Part shown: in pieces, positions 1-8,665 of the stretch
How the letters are laid out: every line of letters begins with the position of its first letter
How positions within the stretch are numbered: position 1 is the stretch's first letter
NCBI RefSeq assembly: GCF_000971155.1
Contig: NZ_BBLX01000002.1
Coordinates: 62,001-126,000, forward strand
Origin: Demequina maris
GTDB taxonomy: Bacteria; Actinomycetota; Actinomycetes; Actinomycetales; Demequinaceae
Length of the DNA stretch: 64,000 nt
Direction: 5' to 3'
Notes under the pieces: generated by a model
Databases searched by the model: none
What the model saw: the letters and a program-made list of their open reading frames with translations, nothing else
What the model was told of the DNA's origin: nothing
Program-made: the position numbers and the translations under genes

Positions 1-167
1 TCGCGGACGACGAGATCGTGGGCGTGAACATCCCCACCGGCATCCCGCTCGTCTACCACCTCGACGAGGAGACCCTGAAGCCGACCAACCCGCGCGGCAC
101 CTACCTCGACCCGGAGGCCGCCGCGGCCGCCATCCAGGCCGTCGCCAACCAGGGCAAGAAGAAGTAG
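1..167 (+). CDS. gpmA: 2,3-bisphosphoglycerate-dependent phosphoglycerate mutase, C-terminal fragment
   Basis: Only the last 54 codons are in the window; the gene begins upstream. The readable tail contains [18 protein letters not shown], then [19 protein letters not shown] and a lysine-rich end (GKKK), which matches the conserved C-terminus of actinobacterial GpmA. The family interconverts 3- and 2-phosphoglycerate in glycolysis and gluconeogenesis in the cytoplasm. The catalytic histidines lie in the missing N-terminal part, so activity cannot be judged here. A strong hairpin terminator follows 18 nt after the stop. In mycobacteria gpm1 also sits next to senX3-regX3, which supports the call. 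Confidence 0.85.
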   Translation, partial: ADDEIVGVNIPTGIPLVYHLDEETLKPTNPRGTYLDPEAAAAAIQAVANQGKKK

Positions 168-185
168 CGCGACCAGCGCGACGCC

Positions 186-217
186 GGAGGCCCCCGACCG
201 CGAGGTCGGGGGCCTCC
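186..217 (+). terminator. Rho-independent-type hairpin after gpmA
   Basis: A perfect 14-bp stem (GGAGGCCCCCGACC paired with its complement) closes on a GCGA loop. It lies 18 nt after the gpmA stop. No strong U-tract follows, as is common for high-GC actinobacterial terminators. Confidence 0.8.
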
Positions 218-260
218 GCGCATCCGGGCGGCGCCTGCGGCGGGACGATGCGCCGGCACC

Positions 261-347
261 GGTGTCGGATCGATGCGGCAGCGGTCCTTCGTAGGGGTCG
301 GATCCGGCACGCCTGACGGATCGATGCGCGTGCGATCCTTCGGACGG
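261..347. repeat. Two imperfect direct repeats between gpmA and phoU
   Basis: The 12-mer CGGATCGATGCG occurs at 266-277 and 317-328. Each copy is followed a few bases later by a GGTCCTTCG or GATCCTTCG string. The rest of the 168-425 gap holds two copies of the GGACGATGCG motif (243 and 357) and a second hairpin; no gene is visible. Confidence 0.5.
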
Positions 348-377
348 CCCGGCCCGCGCATCGTCCCCCGGAACGCC

Positions 378-407
378 GAAGGCCCCGACCGCATGGTCGG
401 GGCCTTC
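378..407 (-). terminator. Hairpin terminator downstream of phoU
   Basis: A 13-bp perfect stem (GAAGGCCCCGACC with its complement) has a 4-nt loop. It lies 18 nt beyond the phoU stop on the minus strand and could serve both directions. Confidence 0.75.
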
Positions 408-425
408 CGCTGTGTGAAGCCGGGT

Positions 426-1085
426 TCAGATCTTGGCGTCGCTGCCCGAGTGGTCGCCGGTGACCAGGTAGACGATGCGGCGGGAGATGCCCACGGCGTG
501 GTCGCCGAAGCGCTCGAAGTAGCGCGCGAGCAGCGCGATGTCGAGCGTGTTCTGGGGCGAGCCCTCGAAGGTGCCGTCGATGAGGCTCTTGTAGGCCTGC
601 TCGTGGAGCGCGTCGAGGGTGTCGTCGTCCTCGACGATCGCGGCGGCCACGTTGAGGTCGCGCGTCTCGAGCAGGCGGATGATCTCACCGGCGGCCTCGA
701 TGGAGGCGGAGCACATCTTCTCGATGATCTCGCGGTGCGAGGCGGGGATGGGCGACTCGGGGTACGAGCGGCGCACGTCCTTGGCGATGTGCGACGCGAG
801 GTCGCCCATGCGCTCGAGCGAGGCCGAGATGCGCAGCGCGGAGATGATGGTGCGCAGGTCGAGGCCCACCGGCTGCTGCTGCGCGATGAGCAGCACGCAG
901 CGCTCGTCGACCTGGGTCTCGAGGTCGTCGAGCTGCTCGTCCTCAGCGATCACGGACTGGGCGGCGTCGAGGTCGCCGGTGAGGATCGCCTCCGCGGCCT
1001 TCGTGATCGCGGTCTCGACGTGACGCGCCATCGCGACGAGGTCCTCGGCCAGGTCCGCCATCTCGGCGTTGAACAGGGTGCGCAT
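426..1085 (-). CDS. phoU: Phosphate-signalling protein PhoU
   Basis: A 219-residue protein of normal PhoU length with two three-helix PhoU repeats. Each carries the metal-binding ExxxD pattern (SLERMGDLASHI near residue 90, YFERFGDHAVGI near residue 195). PhoU links the Pst importer to the sensor kinase and damps Pho activation when phosphate is plentiful. An open frame continues upstream to 1280, but the start at 1085 gives the family N-terminus MRTLFNAEM and has an AAGGAGAG ribosome site just before it. It is divergent from senX3-regX3, with a PHO-like repeat region between. Confidence 0.95.
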   Translation of the reverse strand: MRTLFNAEMADLAEDLVAMARHVETAITKAAEAILTGDLDAAQSVIAEDEQLDDLETQVDERCVLLIAQQQPVGLDLRTIISALRISASLERMGDLASHIAKDVRRSYPESPIPASHREIIEKMCSASIEAAGEIIRLLETRDLNVAAAIVEDDDTLDALHEQAYKSLIDGTFEGSPQNTLDIALLARYFERFGDHAVGISRRIVYLVTGDHSGSDAKI

Positions 1086-1160
1086 GACTCTCCTTGCTTT
1101 CTCTGGGTCCCATCTTGGCATCGCACCTGGGCGGGACGTGCGATCGGCCCACGGAGCAGG

Positions 1161-1203
1161 GTGAACAATCGGTGGCCGTCGTGAACATTGGGTGAACTCC
1201 CAG
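1161..1203. promoter_or_regulatory. PHO-box-like GTGAAC repeats in the phoU/senX3 gap
   Basis: GTGAAC occurs at 1161, 1181 and 1192; the last two are exactly 11 nt apart. This is the reverse complement of the GTTCAC unit of actinobacterial PHO boxes. It is less regular than the box at 3235 but suggests RegX3 autoregulation of the divergent pair. Confidence 0.5.
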
Positions 1204-1212
1204 GGGCATGGA

Positions 1213-1218
1213 TACTGT
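1213..1218 (+). promoter_or_regulatory. -10 box (TACTGT) for leaderless senX3
   Basis: TACTGT ends 6 nt before the ATG at 1225 and no Shine-Dalgarno is present, so transcription would begin at or next to the A of the start codon. Confidence 0.55.
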
Positions 1219-1224
1219 GGCGCC

Positions 1225-2337
1225 ATGACTCCGGAGGTGTGGATCGCCGCCGCGGTGGGGCTGGCGGTCGGAGCCGCCATCGCCGCGGCCGTGGGCTACT
1301 TCAGGCGCCGCGAGGTGCTGCAGGAGACCACCCTCGTCCCGCACCGCACGCGCCAGCTCATGAGCGTGCTCCAGGCGGGCGCGGTCGTGATCCGTCGCGA
1401 CCGCCGCAGCGCCTTCAGCAACCAGACGGCCGCGGCGCTCGGCGTCGCGCGCCCGGACGGCGCGCTCAACTCCGAGCTCGCGGACCTCGCCGAGGAGGCC
1501 TGGCGGCGCGAGGCGCCCATCGAGTCGGAGATCGCGGTGCAGCGCGGCGTGCTGCACACCCCGCGCTTCGTGCACGCCCGCGTCACCCCGATCGACGAGG
1601 ACCTGTGCCTCGCGCTCGTCAACGACAACACCGAGTCCCGCGCGGCCGAGCAGTCCCGCCGCGAGTTCGCGGTCAACGTCTCGCACGAGCTCAAGACCCC
1701 GATCGGCGCGCTGAGCCTCCTCGCGGAGACCATCGAGGAGGCGCACGACGACCCGGAGGTCGTGAAGAAGTTCGCCAAGAAGATGCGCAAGGAGGCGCGT
1801 CGCCTCACCAAGCTCATCCAGGAGATCATCGAGATCACCCGCCTGCAGTCCGGCGGCTCGGTGGTCGATCAGGAGCTCCTCCACCTCGACGGCGTGGTGC
1901 ACGAGGCGATCGAGGCGGCCAAGGTCGCGGCGGACGCCAAGGGCATCCGCCTGGTCCCGGACATCAAGACCAGGCCCGACGTCTACGGCGACCGCGACCT
2001 GCTCGTGATGGCGCTGCGCAACCTCGTCGACAACGCCGTCCAGTACTCGGACCCCGACACGCCCGTCACCGTCTCCCTCGACTCGCGCGACGGCGTCGCG
2101 TCAGTGTCGGTGATCGACCGCGGCATCGGCATCGGGGACAAGGACCAGGAGCGCATCTTCGAGCGCTTCTACCGGGCCGACCCGGCCCGCGCCCGCGACA
2201 CCGGCGGCACCGGCCTGGGCCTCAGCATCGTCAAGCACATCGCCCTGCAGCACTCCGGATCGGTCGGCGTGTGGTCCGAGCCGGGCGTGGGCTCCACCTT
2301 CACCTTCAAGCTCGCCGTACACCAGGAGGCATCATGA
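1225..2337 (+). CDS. senX3: Sensor histidine kinase SenX3
   Basis: A 370-residue membrane kinase with one N-terminal membrane segment (residues 5-26), a PAS-like region, a dimerisation/phosphoacceptor helix with VSHELKTPIG (His154), and an ATPase domain with N-box RNLVDNAVQYSD, G1 box DRGIGIG and G2 box GTGLGLSI. It phosphorylates RegX3 under phosphate starvation. The ATG at 1225 is preferred over a GTG at 1192 because a -10 box lies 6 nt upstream and the protein then starts right at the membrane segment. It overlaps regX3 by ATGA, implying translational coupling. Confidence 0.93.
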   Translation: MTPEVWIAAAVGLAVGAAIAAAVGYFRRREVLQETTLVPHRTRQLMSVLQAGAVVIRRDRRSAFSNQTAAALGVARPDGALNSELADLAEEAWRREAPIESEIAVQRGVLHTPRFVHARVTPIDEDLCLALVNDNTESRAAEQSRREFAVNVSHELKTPIGALSLLAETIEEAHDDPEVVKKFAKKMRKEARRLTKLIQEIIEITRLQSGGSVVDQELLHLDGVVHEAIEAAKVAADAKGIRLVPDIKTRPDVYGDRDLLVMALRNLVDNAVQYSDPDTPVTVSLDSRDGVASVSVIDRGIGIGDKDQERIFERFYRADPARARDTGGTGLGLSIVKHIALQHSGSVGVWSEPGVGSTFTFKLAVHQEAS

Positions 2338-3029
2338 CCGAGGCGCGGATCCTCGTCGTCGAGGACGAGGAGTCGTATCGCGACTCCCTGCAGTTCCTGC
2401 TCGAGAGGGAGGGCTTCTCCGTCGAGCTCGCCGCGACCGGCACCGCAGGCGTCGACGCGTTCGTGCGCGACGGCGCGGACCTCATCCTGCTCGACCTCAT
2501 GCTGCCCGGCATGTCGGGCCCCGAGGTCTTCAAGGCGGTGCGCGAGCGCTCCGACGTGCCGATCATCATGGTCACCGCGAAGGACGACCAGGTCGACAAG
2601 ATCATCGGCCTCGAGCTCGGCGCCGACGACTACGTCACCAAGCCCTACTCGGGCCGCGAGCTGGTCGCGCGCATCCGCTCGGTGCTGCGCCGCTACGCGG
2701 GAGGCCAGCGCGACATCGTCGACGAGCCCGAGCGCCTGACCGTCGCCGGCATCACGCTCGACCCCGAGCGCCTCCAGCTCACCAAGGACGGCGAGACCCA
2801 GTCGCTCCCGCCCAAGGAGTTCGCGCTGCTCCACCTGCTCGCGCAGAACGCCGGCCGCGTCCTCCCGCGCCAGGTCATCATCGACCGCGTGTGGGGCTCC
2901 GACTACTTCGGCGACACCAAGACCCTCGACGTGCACATCAAGCGCATCCGCACCCGCGTGGAGCCCGACCCCTCGGAGCCCTCGCTCATCCAGACGGTGC
3001 GCGGCGTGGGCTACAGCTTCGAGGCCTGA
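2334..3029 (+). CDS. regX3: Response regulator RegX3 (OmpR/PhoB family)
   Basis: A 231-residue protein with a receiver domain (acidic pocket DE at 11-12, phosphoacceptor Asp54 in LLDLMLPG, Thr81, Lys103 in TKPYSG) followed by a winged-helix DNA-binding domain ending in TVRGVGYSFEA. When phosphorylated by SenX3 it activates pst and other phosphate-starvation genes through PHO boxes, one of which is visible at 3235. It is coupled to senX3 by a 4-nt overlap. A 109-bp inverted-repeat element begins 8 nt after its stop. Confidence 0.95.
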   Translation: MTEARILVVEDEESYRDSLQFLLEREGFSVELAATGTAGVDAFVRDGADLILLDLMLPGMSGPEVFKAVRERSDVPIIMVTAKDDQVDKIIGLELGADDYVTKPYSGRELVARIRSVLRRYAGGQRDIVDEPERLTVAGITLDPERLQLTKDGETQSLPPKEFALLHLLAQNAGRVLPRQVIIDRVWGSDYFGDTKTLDVHIKRIRTRVEPDPSEPSLIQTVRGVGYSFEA

Positions 3030-3036
3030 CCTCCGC

Positions 3037-3145
3037 GAGCGCCTCTCCACACACGTGAGGCACTCCTCCACACGAGCGCCCGATTGTGAGCGGGCACACG
3101 GCCTTCGGAGGGACGATGCGCGGGATCCTGTGTGGAGAGGTGCAC
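3037..3145. repeat. 109-bp inverted-repeat element, copy A
   Basis: Begins with GCGCCTCTCCACAC (3039-3052) and ends with the complementary GTGTGGAGAGGTGCAC (3130-3145). An internal copy GCACTCCTCCACAC starts 21 nt after the first, and a TGTGAGCGGGCACACGG block follows. It contains one GGACGATGCG motif (3111). It fills most of the regX3-pstS gap; the remainder holds another motif copy (3176) and the PHO box. Four other copies have exactly the same length. Confidence 0.85.
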
Positions 3146-3234
3146 GGAGCGGGTGGGACGAGGACCTCGCAAACCGGACGATGCGGTCCCCGGGCCGCCC
3201 GCGCATCGTCACGTTTCGATAACGAGGCCGCCCG

Positions 3235-3262
3235 GTTCACCGGATGTTCACCCTGAGTTCAG
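3235..3262 (+). promoter_or_regulatory. PHO box upstream of pstS
   Basis: Three direct GTTCAC/GTTCAG units start at 3235, 3246 and 3257, a strict 11-nt period, as in Streptomyces PhoP and mycobacterial RegX3 binding sites. It lies about 90 nt before the pstS start and next to the gene for its expected regulator. Confidence 0.85.
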
Positions 3263-3351
3263 AATCCCTCGTGCGGCCCGTTACCTCGCGTGCCTAGCGT
3301 GTGGGTCATCCGGCAAGACGCCGGGCCCTGATCAAACGTGAGGAATTCGAA

Positions 3352-4482
3352 GTGAAGGCTTTCACCCGTAGCGGCGTCGTCCTGACCGCGGCCGCTCTCT
3401 CGCTGTCGCTCGCCGCCTGCACGGCGTCCAACGAGGCGCCCGCCAGCGACTCCTCGACCGAGTCCGAGTCCACGGCCGCCGCGATGACCGAGCTCTCGGG
3501 CAACCTCCAGGGCGCCGGTGCCTCGTCGCAGGAGTCGGCCATGGACGCGTGGCGCGCCGGCTTCCAGTCGCTCAACCCCGACGTGACCGTGGGCTACGAC
3601 CCGGTCGGCTCGGGCGGCGGCATCGAGCAGTTCCTCGCGGGCGCCGTGCCCTTCGCCGGCTCCGACGGCCTGCTCGAGGAGGCGGAGTACGCCACCGCCG
3701 TCGAGCGCTGCGACGGTGACGGTGGCGCGTACCACCTCCCGATGTACATCTCGCCGGTCGCCGTGATCTTCAACCTCGAGGGCGTCGACTCGCTCAACCT
3801 CGACTCGGAGACCATCGCCAAGATCTTCAACGGCGACATCACGAAGTGGGACGACGACGCGATCGCGTCGCAGAACGAGGGCGTCGAGCTCCCGTCGTCG
3901 AACATCACCGTCGTGTACCGCTCGGACTCGTCCGGCACCTCGGAGAACTTCACCGACTACCTCGAGCAGACCTCGGACGGCGCGTGGCCGTACGAGGCCA
4001 CCAAGGAGTTCTCGACCGCCGCCGACCAGTCGGTGGGCGCGGACGGCACCTCCGCCGTGGTCGACACGGTGACCAGCACCTCGGGCGCCATCGGCTACGC
4101 CGACGCCTCGCGTGCCGGTGACCTCGGCACCGTCGCCCTCAAGGTCGGCGAGGAGTACGTGCCCTTCTCCCCGGAGGCCGCCGCGAACATCATCGCCGCG
4201 TCGCCGCTGTCGGAGACCGCCAACGGTGAGAACGACCTCGCGTACGCGATCGACCGCACCACCACCGACTCCTCGGCCTACCCGCTGACGCTGGTCTCGT
4301 ACCACATCGTCTGCTCGCAGTACGACGACGAGACCGAGCGTGCGCTGGTCACCGCGTTCGAGAAGTACGTCGCCTCGGAGGAGGGTCAGGCCGCTGCCGC
4401 CTCGGCCGCCGGCTCCGCGCCGCTCCCGTCGGACCTCTCCGCTCACGTCGAGTCGATCCTCGACGAGATCGCGGCGGGCTGA
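3352..4482 (+). CDS. pstS: Phosphate ABC transporter substrate-binding lipoprotein PstS
   Basis: A 376-residue lipoprotein with a signal peptide ending in lipobox LAAC (Cys23). The mature part shows PBP-like features: LQGAGASSQ near the N-terminus, GYDPVGSGGGI, and the phosphate loop RSDSSGTSENFTDYL. It captures inorganic phosphate outside the membrane and hands it to PstCA. The GTG at 3352, with GAGGAA upstream, gives a proper signal peptide; the in-frame codons from 3301 do not. A hairpin directly after the gene probably lowers expression of pstCAB relative to pstS. Confidence 0.95.
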   Translation: MKAFTRSGVVLTAAALSLSLAACTASNEAPASDSSTESESTAAAMTELSGNLQGAGASSQESAMDAWRAGFQSLNPDVTVGYDPVGSGGGIEQFLAGAVPFAGSDGLLEEAEYATAVERCDGDGGAYHLPMYISPVAVIFNLEGVDSLNLDSETIAKIFNGDITKWDDDAIASQNEGVELPSSNITVVYRSDSSGTSENFTDYLEQTSDGAWPYEATKEFSTAADQSVGADGTSAVVDTVTSTSGAIGYADASRAGDLGTVALKVGEEYVPFSPEAAANIIAASPLSETANGENDLAYAIDRTTTDSSAYPLTLVSYHIVCSQYDDETERALVTAFEKYVASEEGQAAAASAAGSAPLPSDLSAHVESILDEIAAG

Positions 4483-4500
4483 CCGCACAGCAGGACCTAG

Positions 4501-4540
4501 AGGTGGTGGGCCCGCCCTCGACGGGTGGGCCCACCACCTT
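4501..4540 (+). terminator. Attenuating hairpin between pstS and pstC
   Basis: A 13-bp perfect stem (AGGTGGTGGGCCC with its complement at 4527-4539) and a 13-nt loop, followed by TT. As an intra-operon partial terminator it would make pstS transcripts more abundant than pstCAB. Confidence 0.7.
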
Positions 4541-4578
4541 GCCCATTACGATGGGCGACAACCAAGGGAGACCCGCGA

Positions 4579-5577
4579 GTGACCACCACACAGCAGTCGC
4601 CAGAGACTGAGCCCGCGAGCGACTACGGCACCCATCCGGGCGCCGCGGCGAACCACTTCTTCAAGTGGCTGTCCACCGGCGCCGGCCTGCTGATCCTCAT
4701 CACCCTCGCCGCCGTGGCGACCTTCCTCCTCGAGGAGGCGTGGCCCGCGATCTCGCTGTCGGCGGCCGAGCTCGGCGAGAAGGTCTCGTTCATCAAGCCC
4801 GAGGACGGCCAGAGCCTCCTCGAGATCGTCGGCTTCCTCGTCTACGGCACGGTGCTGATCTCGGTGATCGCGCTGCTGCTCGCGACGCCCGTGTCCATCG
4901 GCATCGCGCTGTTCATCTCGCACTTCGCCCCGCGCCGCCTCGCGCAGGGCCTGGGCTACCTCATCGACCTCCTCGCCGCCGTGCCGTCCGTGGTCTACGG
5001 CCTGTGGGGCGTCGCGGTGCTGGTGCCCTTCCTGCAGCCGTTCTACCAATGGCTCGCCGACTACTTCGGGTGGATCCCGATCTTCGCCGCGCCCGAGTCC
5101 GGCGAGGTCTTCACCGGCCGCGTGGCCCTGTCCGCGGGCATCGTGCTCGCGATCATGGTGATCCCGATCATCTCCGCGGTCTCCCGCGAGGTCTTCCTGC
5201 AGACGCCCAAGCTGCACGAGGAGGCCGCGCTCGCCATGGGCGCGACCCGCTGGGAGATGATCCGCATGGCGGTCTTCCCGTTCGGCCGCTCCGGCATGAT
5301 CGGCGCCACGATGCTCGGTCTGGGCCGCGCGCTCGGCGAGACCATGGCCGTGCTGATGATCATCAGCCCCGGGCTCACGTTCTCGCCGTACATCCTGCAG
5401 CCGAACCAGCACAACACCATCGCGGCGTACATCGCCCTGCAGTTCCCCGAGGCCAACGCGCTCGGCGTGAACTCGCTCATCGCGATGGGTCTCGCGCTGT
5501 TCGTGATCACCCTGCTCGTCAACATGCTCGCCCGCTGGGTCGTGTCCCGCCGCAGCGAGTTCTCGGGAGCCAACTGA
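4579..5577 (+). CDS. pstC: Phosphate ABC transporter permease PstC
   Basis: A 332-residue inner-membrane protein with about six hydrophobic segments and the permease EAA loop ([23 protein letters not shown] shortened; key [12 protein letters not shown] near residue 215). With PstA it forms the channel driven by PstB. The GTG at 4579 is preceded by AAGGGAG; an earlier in-frame ATG at 4525 lies within the attenuator region and has no ribosome site. Its stop overlaps the pstA start by one base. Confidence 0.93.
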   Translation: MTTTQQSPETEPASDYGTHPGAAANHFFKWLSTGAGLLILITLAAVATFLLEEAWPAISLSAAELGEKVSFIKPEDGQSLLEIVGFLVYGTVLISVIALLLATPVSIGIALFISHFAPRRLAQGLGYLIDLLAAVPSVVYGLWGVAVLVPFLQPFYQWLADYFGWIPIFAAPESGEVFTGRVALSAGIVLAIMVIPIISAVSREVFLQTPKLHEEAALAMGATRWEMIRMAVFPFGRSGMIGATMLGLGRALGETMAVLMIISPGLTFSPYILQPNQHNTIAAYIALQFPEANALGVNSLIAMGLALFVITLLVNMLARWVVSRRSEFSGAN

Positions 5578-6539
5578 TGACCACCGTCACCACCGCCGCG
5601 CCGCTCGGCCAGCTGTCGCGGTCGCGCCGCATGAAGAACATGGGCATGACCGCGGTGATCTACGGCGCGTTCGCGCTCGCGGTCATCCCGCTCATCTGGC
5701 TCGCCGTCACGGTCATCGTCAACGGCATGGACCGCTTCTTCATCTCGAACGAGCAGGGCCTCGACGCCGGCTTCAACCTCGAGTTCCTCCAGCAGAGCAT
5801 GCGCGGCGTGTTCGGCTCCGAGGCGCCGTACGGCGGCATCCTGCACGCGATCTGGGGCACCGTCCTCATGACCATCGCGGCGACCGTCATCTCGGTGCCG
5901 ATCGGCCTGCTCACCTCGATCTACCTGGTCGAGTACGGCAGCGGCATGCTCAAGCGGGCCATCACGTTCTTCGTCGACGTGATGACGGGCATCCCGTCCA
6001 TCGTCGCGGGCCTGTTCGCCTACTCGCTGTTCGCGATCATCATGGGGCCGGGCACCAAGCTCGGCATCGTCGGCGCCGTGGCGCTGTCCGTGCTGATGAT
6101 CCCGGTCGTGGTGCGCTCCTCGGAGGAGATGCTGCGCCTCGTCCCGAACGAGCTGCGCGAGGCGTCCTACGCGCTCGGCGTGCCCAAGTGGCTGACGGTC
6201 CTCAAGGTCGTCGTCCGCACGGCGATCGCCGGCATCACCACGGGTGTCACCCTCGCGATCGCCCGCGTCATCGGCGAGACCGCCCCGCTGCTCGTCGCGG
6301 TGGGCGTCACCGACTCGATGAACTTCAACCTCTTCGACGGCCGCATGATGTCGCTGCCGGTGTACATCATCTCGGAGTACGAGAAGGGCGTCCTGCCCTG
6401 CAACACCGACACCTGCATCGGCGAGATCACCCAGTACCGCGCCTGGGGCGCCGCGCTGGTCCTCATCCTGATCGTCATGGCGCTGAACCTCATCGCGCGC
6501 CTCATCGCTCGCTACTTCTCCCCCAAGACCGGCCGCTAG
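5577..6539 (+). CDS. pstA: Phosphate ABC transporter permease PstA
   Basis: A 320-residue membrane protein, partner of PstC. It contains the conserved stretch [16 protein letters not shown] and the EAA loop [14 protein letters not shown], followed by IGETAPLL. The start ATG shares its A with the pstC stop (TGATG). A cysteine pair in LPCNTDTC near residue 275 lies in an extracytoplasmic loop; this loop is seen in other actinobacterial PstA proteins. pstB follows after 17 nt. Confidence 0.93.
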   Translation: MTTVTTAAPLGQLSRSRRMKNMGMTAVIYGAFALAVIPLIWLAVTVIVNGMDRFFISNEQGLDAGFNLEFLQQSMRGVFGSEAPYGGILHAIWGTVLMTIAATVISVPIGLLTSIYLVEYGSGMLKRAITFFVDVMTGIPSIVAGLFAYSLFAIIMGPGTKLGIVGAVALSVLMIPVVVRSSEEMLRLVPNELREASYALGVPKWLTVLKVVVRTAIAGITTGVTLAIARVIGETAPLLVAVGVTDSMNFNLFDGRMMSLPVYIISEYEKGVLPCNTDTCIGEITQYRAWGAALVLILIVMALNLIARLIARYFSPKTGR

Positions 6540-6556
6540 CCAGAACCGGAGCACCT

Positions 6557-7336
6557 GTGTCCAAGCGCATCGACGTCAACAACCTCAACGTCTACTACTC
6601 CAACTTCCTTGCGGTGGAGGACGTGTCGCTGTCGATCGAGCCCAAGTCCGTCACGGCGTTCATCGGCCCCTCGGGCTGCGGCAAGTCGACCTTCCTGCGC
6701 ACGCTCAACCGCATGCACGAGGTCATCCCCGGCGCCCGCGTCGAGGGCGAGGTCCTCATGGACGGCGTCAACCTCTACGCCGACAGCGTCGACCCCGTGA
6801 CGGTCCGCCGCCACGTCGGCATGGTCTTCCAGCGCCCCAACCCGTTCCCCACGATGTCGATCGCGGAGAACGTGCTCGCGGGCGTGAAGCTCAACAACAA
6901 GCGCATCTCGCGCTCTGACGCGGACGACCTCGTCGAGTCCTCGCTGCGCGGCGCGAACCTGTGGGAGGAGGTCAAGGACCGCCTCGACAAGCCCGGCTCC
7001 TCGCTCTCCGGCGGACAGCAGCAGCGTCTGTGCATCGCCCGCGCGATCGCGATCAAGCCCGACGTGCTCCTCATGGACGAGCCCTGCTCGGCGCTCGACC
7101 CGATCTCGACGCTCGCGATCGAGGACCTCATCCAGGAGCTCAAGAACGACTACACGATCGTCATCGTGACCCACAACATGCAGCAGGCGGCGCGCGTGTC
7201 CGACCGCACCGCGTTCTTCAACATCGCGGGCACCGGCAAGCCGGGCAAGCTCATCGAGATGAACGACACCCCGACGATGTTCTCGACGCCGTCGGAGAAG
7301 GCCACCGAGGACTACATCTCGGGCCGCTTCGGTTGA
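6557..7336 (+). CDS. pstB: Phosphate ABC transporter ATP-binding protein PstB
   Basis: A 259-residue ATPase with Walker [10 protein letters not shown]-loop VFQRPNPFP typical of PstB, signature [15 protein letters not shown], Walker [14 protein letters not shown], and the switch histidine in VTHNMQQA. It powers phosphate uptake through PstCA and takes part in signalling with PhoU. The GTG at 6557 gives the family N-terminus ([15 protein letters not shown]). It ends the operon; a hairpin built from two inverted copies of the genome-wide 10-mer follows. Confidence 0.95.
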   Translation: MSKRIDVNNLNVYYSNFLAVEDVSLSIEPKSVTAFIGPSGCGKSTFLRTLNRMHEVIPGARVEGEVLMDGVNLYADSVDPVTVRRHVGMVFQRPNPFPTMSIAENVLAGVKLNNKRISRSDADDLVESSLRGANLWEEVKDRLDKPGSSLSGGQQQRLCIARAIAIKPDVLLMDEPCSALDPISTLAIEDLIQELKNDYTIVIVTHNMQQAARVSDRTAFFNIAGTGKPGKLIEMNDTPTMFSTPSEKATEDYISGRFG

Positions 7337-7359
7337 TCCGCCGCTGAGGCGACCGGACA

Positions 7360-7387
7360 GGGGGACGATGCGCACGCATCGTCCCCC
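7360..7387 (+). terminator. Terminator hairpin made of two inverted GGACGATGCG motifs
   Basis: GGGGGACGATGCG (7360-7372) pairs with CGCATCGTCCCCC (7375-7387), leaving only CA between the arms, so the real loop must open a few pairs. It lies 23 nt after pstB and is followed by TTCCTGTT. It is probably the operon terminator. Confidence 0.7.
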
Positions 7388-7413
7388 TTCCTGTTGCCCG
7401 CGCACAGACGCGA

Positions 7414-7445
7414 ACGCCGCATCGTCCCGGTGGACGATGCGGCGT
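7414..7445 (-). terminator. Second motif-built hairpin, end of the 7478 gene
   Basis: A perfect 14-bp stem (ACGCCGCATCGTCC with its complement) around a CGGT loop, again from two inverted copies of the 10-mer (7418 and 7432). It lies 32 nt past the stop of the minus-strand lipoprotein gene. Confidence 0.65.
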
Positions 7446-7477
7446 CGGGTGCGGCTCCCGCGGGGAGCGCGCGAAGG

Positions 7478-7939
7478 CTAGAGCGAGTCGAGCTCGACCG
7501 CGTACTCGACGAGCGTGCCGTCCAGCACGGGCACGAACTCGGAGACCTGGCCGGCCTCCTCGGTCTGGACGGTGATCTCCTGGAGCGAGCCGGGCGCCGC
7601 GGTCGAGGTGCCGGTGATGTGCGTCTCGCCCTCCTCGCCGCCGAGCTTGACGACCGCGCCGGCGGGCACGTCCACGGTGACGATGCCGGTGCCGTCGATC
7701 GAGGCCGCGACCTGCACGTCCTCGGAGCCGGAGTTGTAGAACGAGCCGATGAGCACCGCGGGGGAGTCGACCTCCTCGGTGATGACGAGCAGGTTCAGGC
7801 CCGTCACGTCACCGAACTCGATGCTGATGCCGTCCGACGCGTCGTACGCGTCCTGCGTCGTGATGGGGTTGACGGCGGAGCAGCCGGCGGCCACGAGGGC
7901 GAGCGCGGCGAGCGGGAGCAGGCGAACGGGGTGCTTCAC
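7478..7939 (-). CDS. Small predicted lipoprotein of unknown function
   Basis: 153 residues, GTG start with a GGAAAGG ribosome site. A signal peptide (residues 1-19) ends in lipobox VAAGC, so it should be anchored to the outer face of the membrane. The mature part has no cysteine or histidine pattern and is rich in beta-prone, acidic sequence, suggesting a small immunoglobulin-like fold. I do not recognise a family. It is divergent from carD. Its acidity fits an extracytoplasmic binding or structural role, but nothing here assigns a ligand. Confidence 0.75.
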   Translation of the reverse strand: MKHPVRLLPLAALALVAAGCSAVNPITTQDAYDASDGISIEFGDVTGLNLLVITEEVDSPAVLIGSFYNSGSEDVQVAASIDGTGIVTVDVPAGAVVKLGGEEGETHITGTSTAAPGSLQEITVQTEEAGQVSEFVPVLDGTLVEYAVELDSL

Positions 7940-8145
7940 GGCGGGGACCTTTCCGGGGTGACGTCACTGGAAGGATAGTGGCTCCCCGTGACGCGCGGCC
8001 ACCGAGCGCGGGCGCCGTTCCGGCTAGGTCCTAGGACCGTCCTGCGCGGCCTTTTGTGTCACGTGGTGCCGCCAAAACGCCTCCGCGGGGACCAACGGCC
8101 CGCTGCCAGGCAAGATGCGCCTGTTATTGGGGAAATGCCAAATGG

Positions 8146-8151
8146 TAGAAT
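8146..8151 (+). promoter_or_regulatory. -10 box (TAGAAT) of the carD-ispDF operon
   Basis: A TAGAAT hexamer lies in an AT-rich patch (8121-8155) that stands out in this GC-rich DNA, 31 nt before the carD ATG. No clear -35 is visible. An AGAAGGGGA ribosome site lies between it and the start. Confidence 0.6.
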
Positions 8152-8182
8152 AGAACTCCGTCGAGAAGGGGATTACTCCACC

Positions 8183-8665
8183 ATGAACTTCGTCGTTGGC
8201 GAGACCGTCGTCTACCCCCACCATGGGGCGGCCCAGATCCAGGACATCAAGAAGCGCATCATCCGGGGTGAGGAGAAGACCTACCTCAAGCTCAAGGTAG
8301 CGCAGGGTGACCTGACCATCGAGGTGCCGGCCGAGAACGTCGACCTGGTGGGAGTCCGCGACGTCGTCGACCAGGCGGGTCTCGAGAAGGTGTTCGGCGT
8401 GCTGCGCGAGCCCTACATCGAGGAGCCCACCAACTGGTCGCGCCGCTACAAGGCCAACGTCGAGAAGCTCGCCTCGGGCGACGTCATCCGCGTGGCCGAG
8501 GTCGTCCGCGACCTGTCCCGCCGCGACACCGACAAGGGCCTCTCCGCCGGCGAGAAGCGCATGCTGCACAAGGCGCGCCAGATCCTCGTCTCGGAGCTCG
8601 CCCTCGCCGAGAAGTGCGACGAGGAGGCCGCCGAGGCCCGTCTCGACGAGGTCCTCGCCTCGTGA
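8183..8665 (+). CDS. carD: RNA polymerase-binding transcription factor CarD
   Basis: A 160-residue protein of standard length. The N-terminal Tudor-like RNA polymerase interaction domain begins with [17 protein letters not shown]; the C-terminal helical DNA-binding domain includes [13 protein letters not shown], with the tryptophan that wedges into the upstream edge of the bubble, and ends in helices around [13 protein letters not shown]. CarD stabilises open complexes at rRNA and housekeeping promoters. The ATG at 8183 is chosen for conservation and ribosome site. Its stop overlaps the ispD start by four bases, so these genes are coupled. Confidence 0.95.
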   Translation: MNFVVGETVVYPHHGAAQIQDIKKRIIRGEEKTYLKLKVAQGDLTIEVPAENVDLVGVRDVVDQAGLEKVFGVLREPYIEEPTNWSRRYKANVEKLASGDVIRVAEVVRDLSRRDTDKGLSAGEKRMLHKARQILVSELALAEKCDEEAAEARLDEVLAS

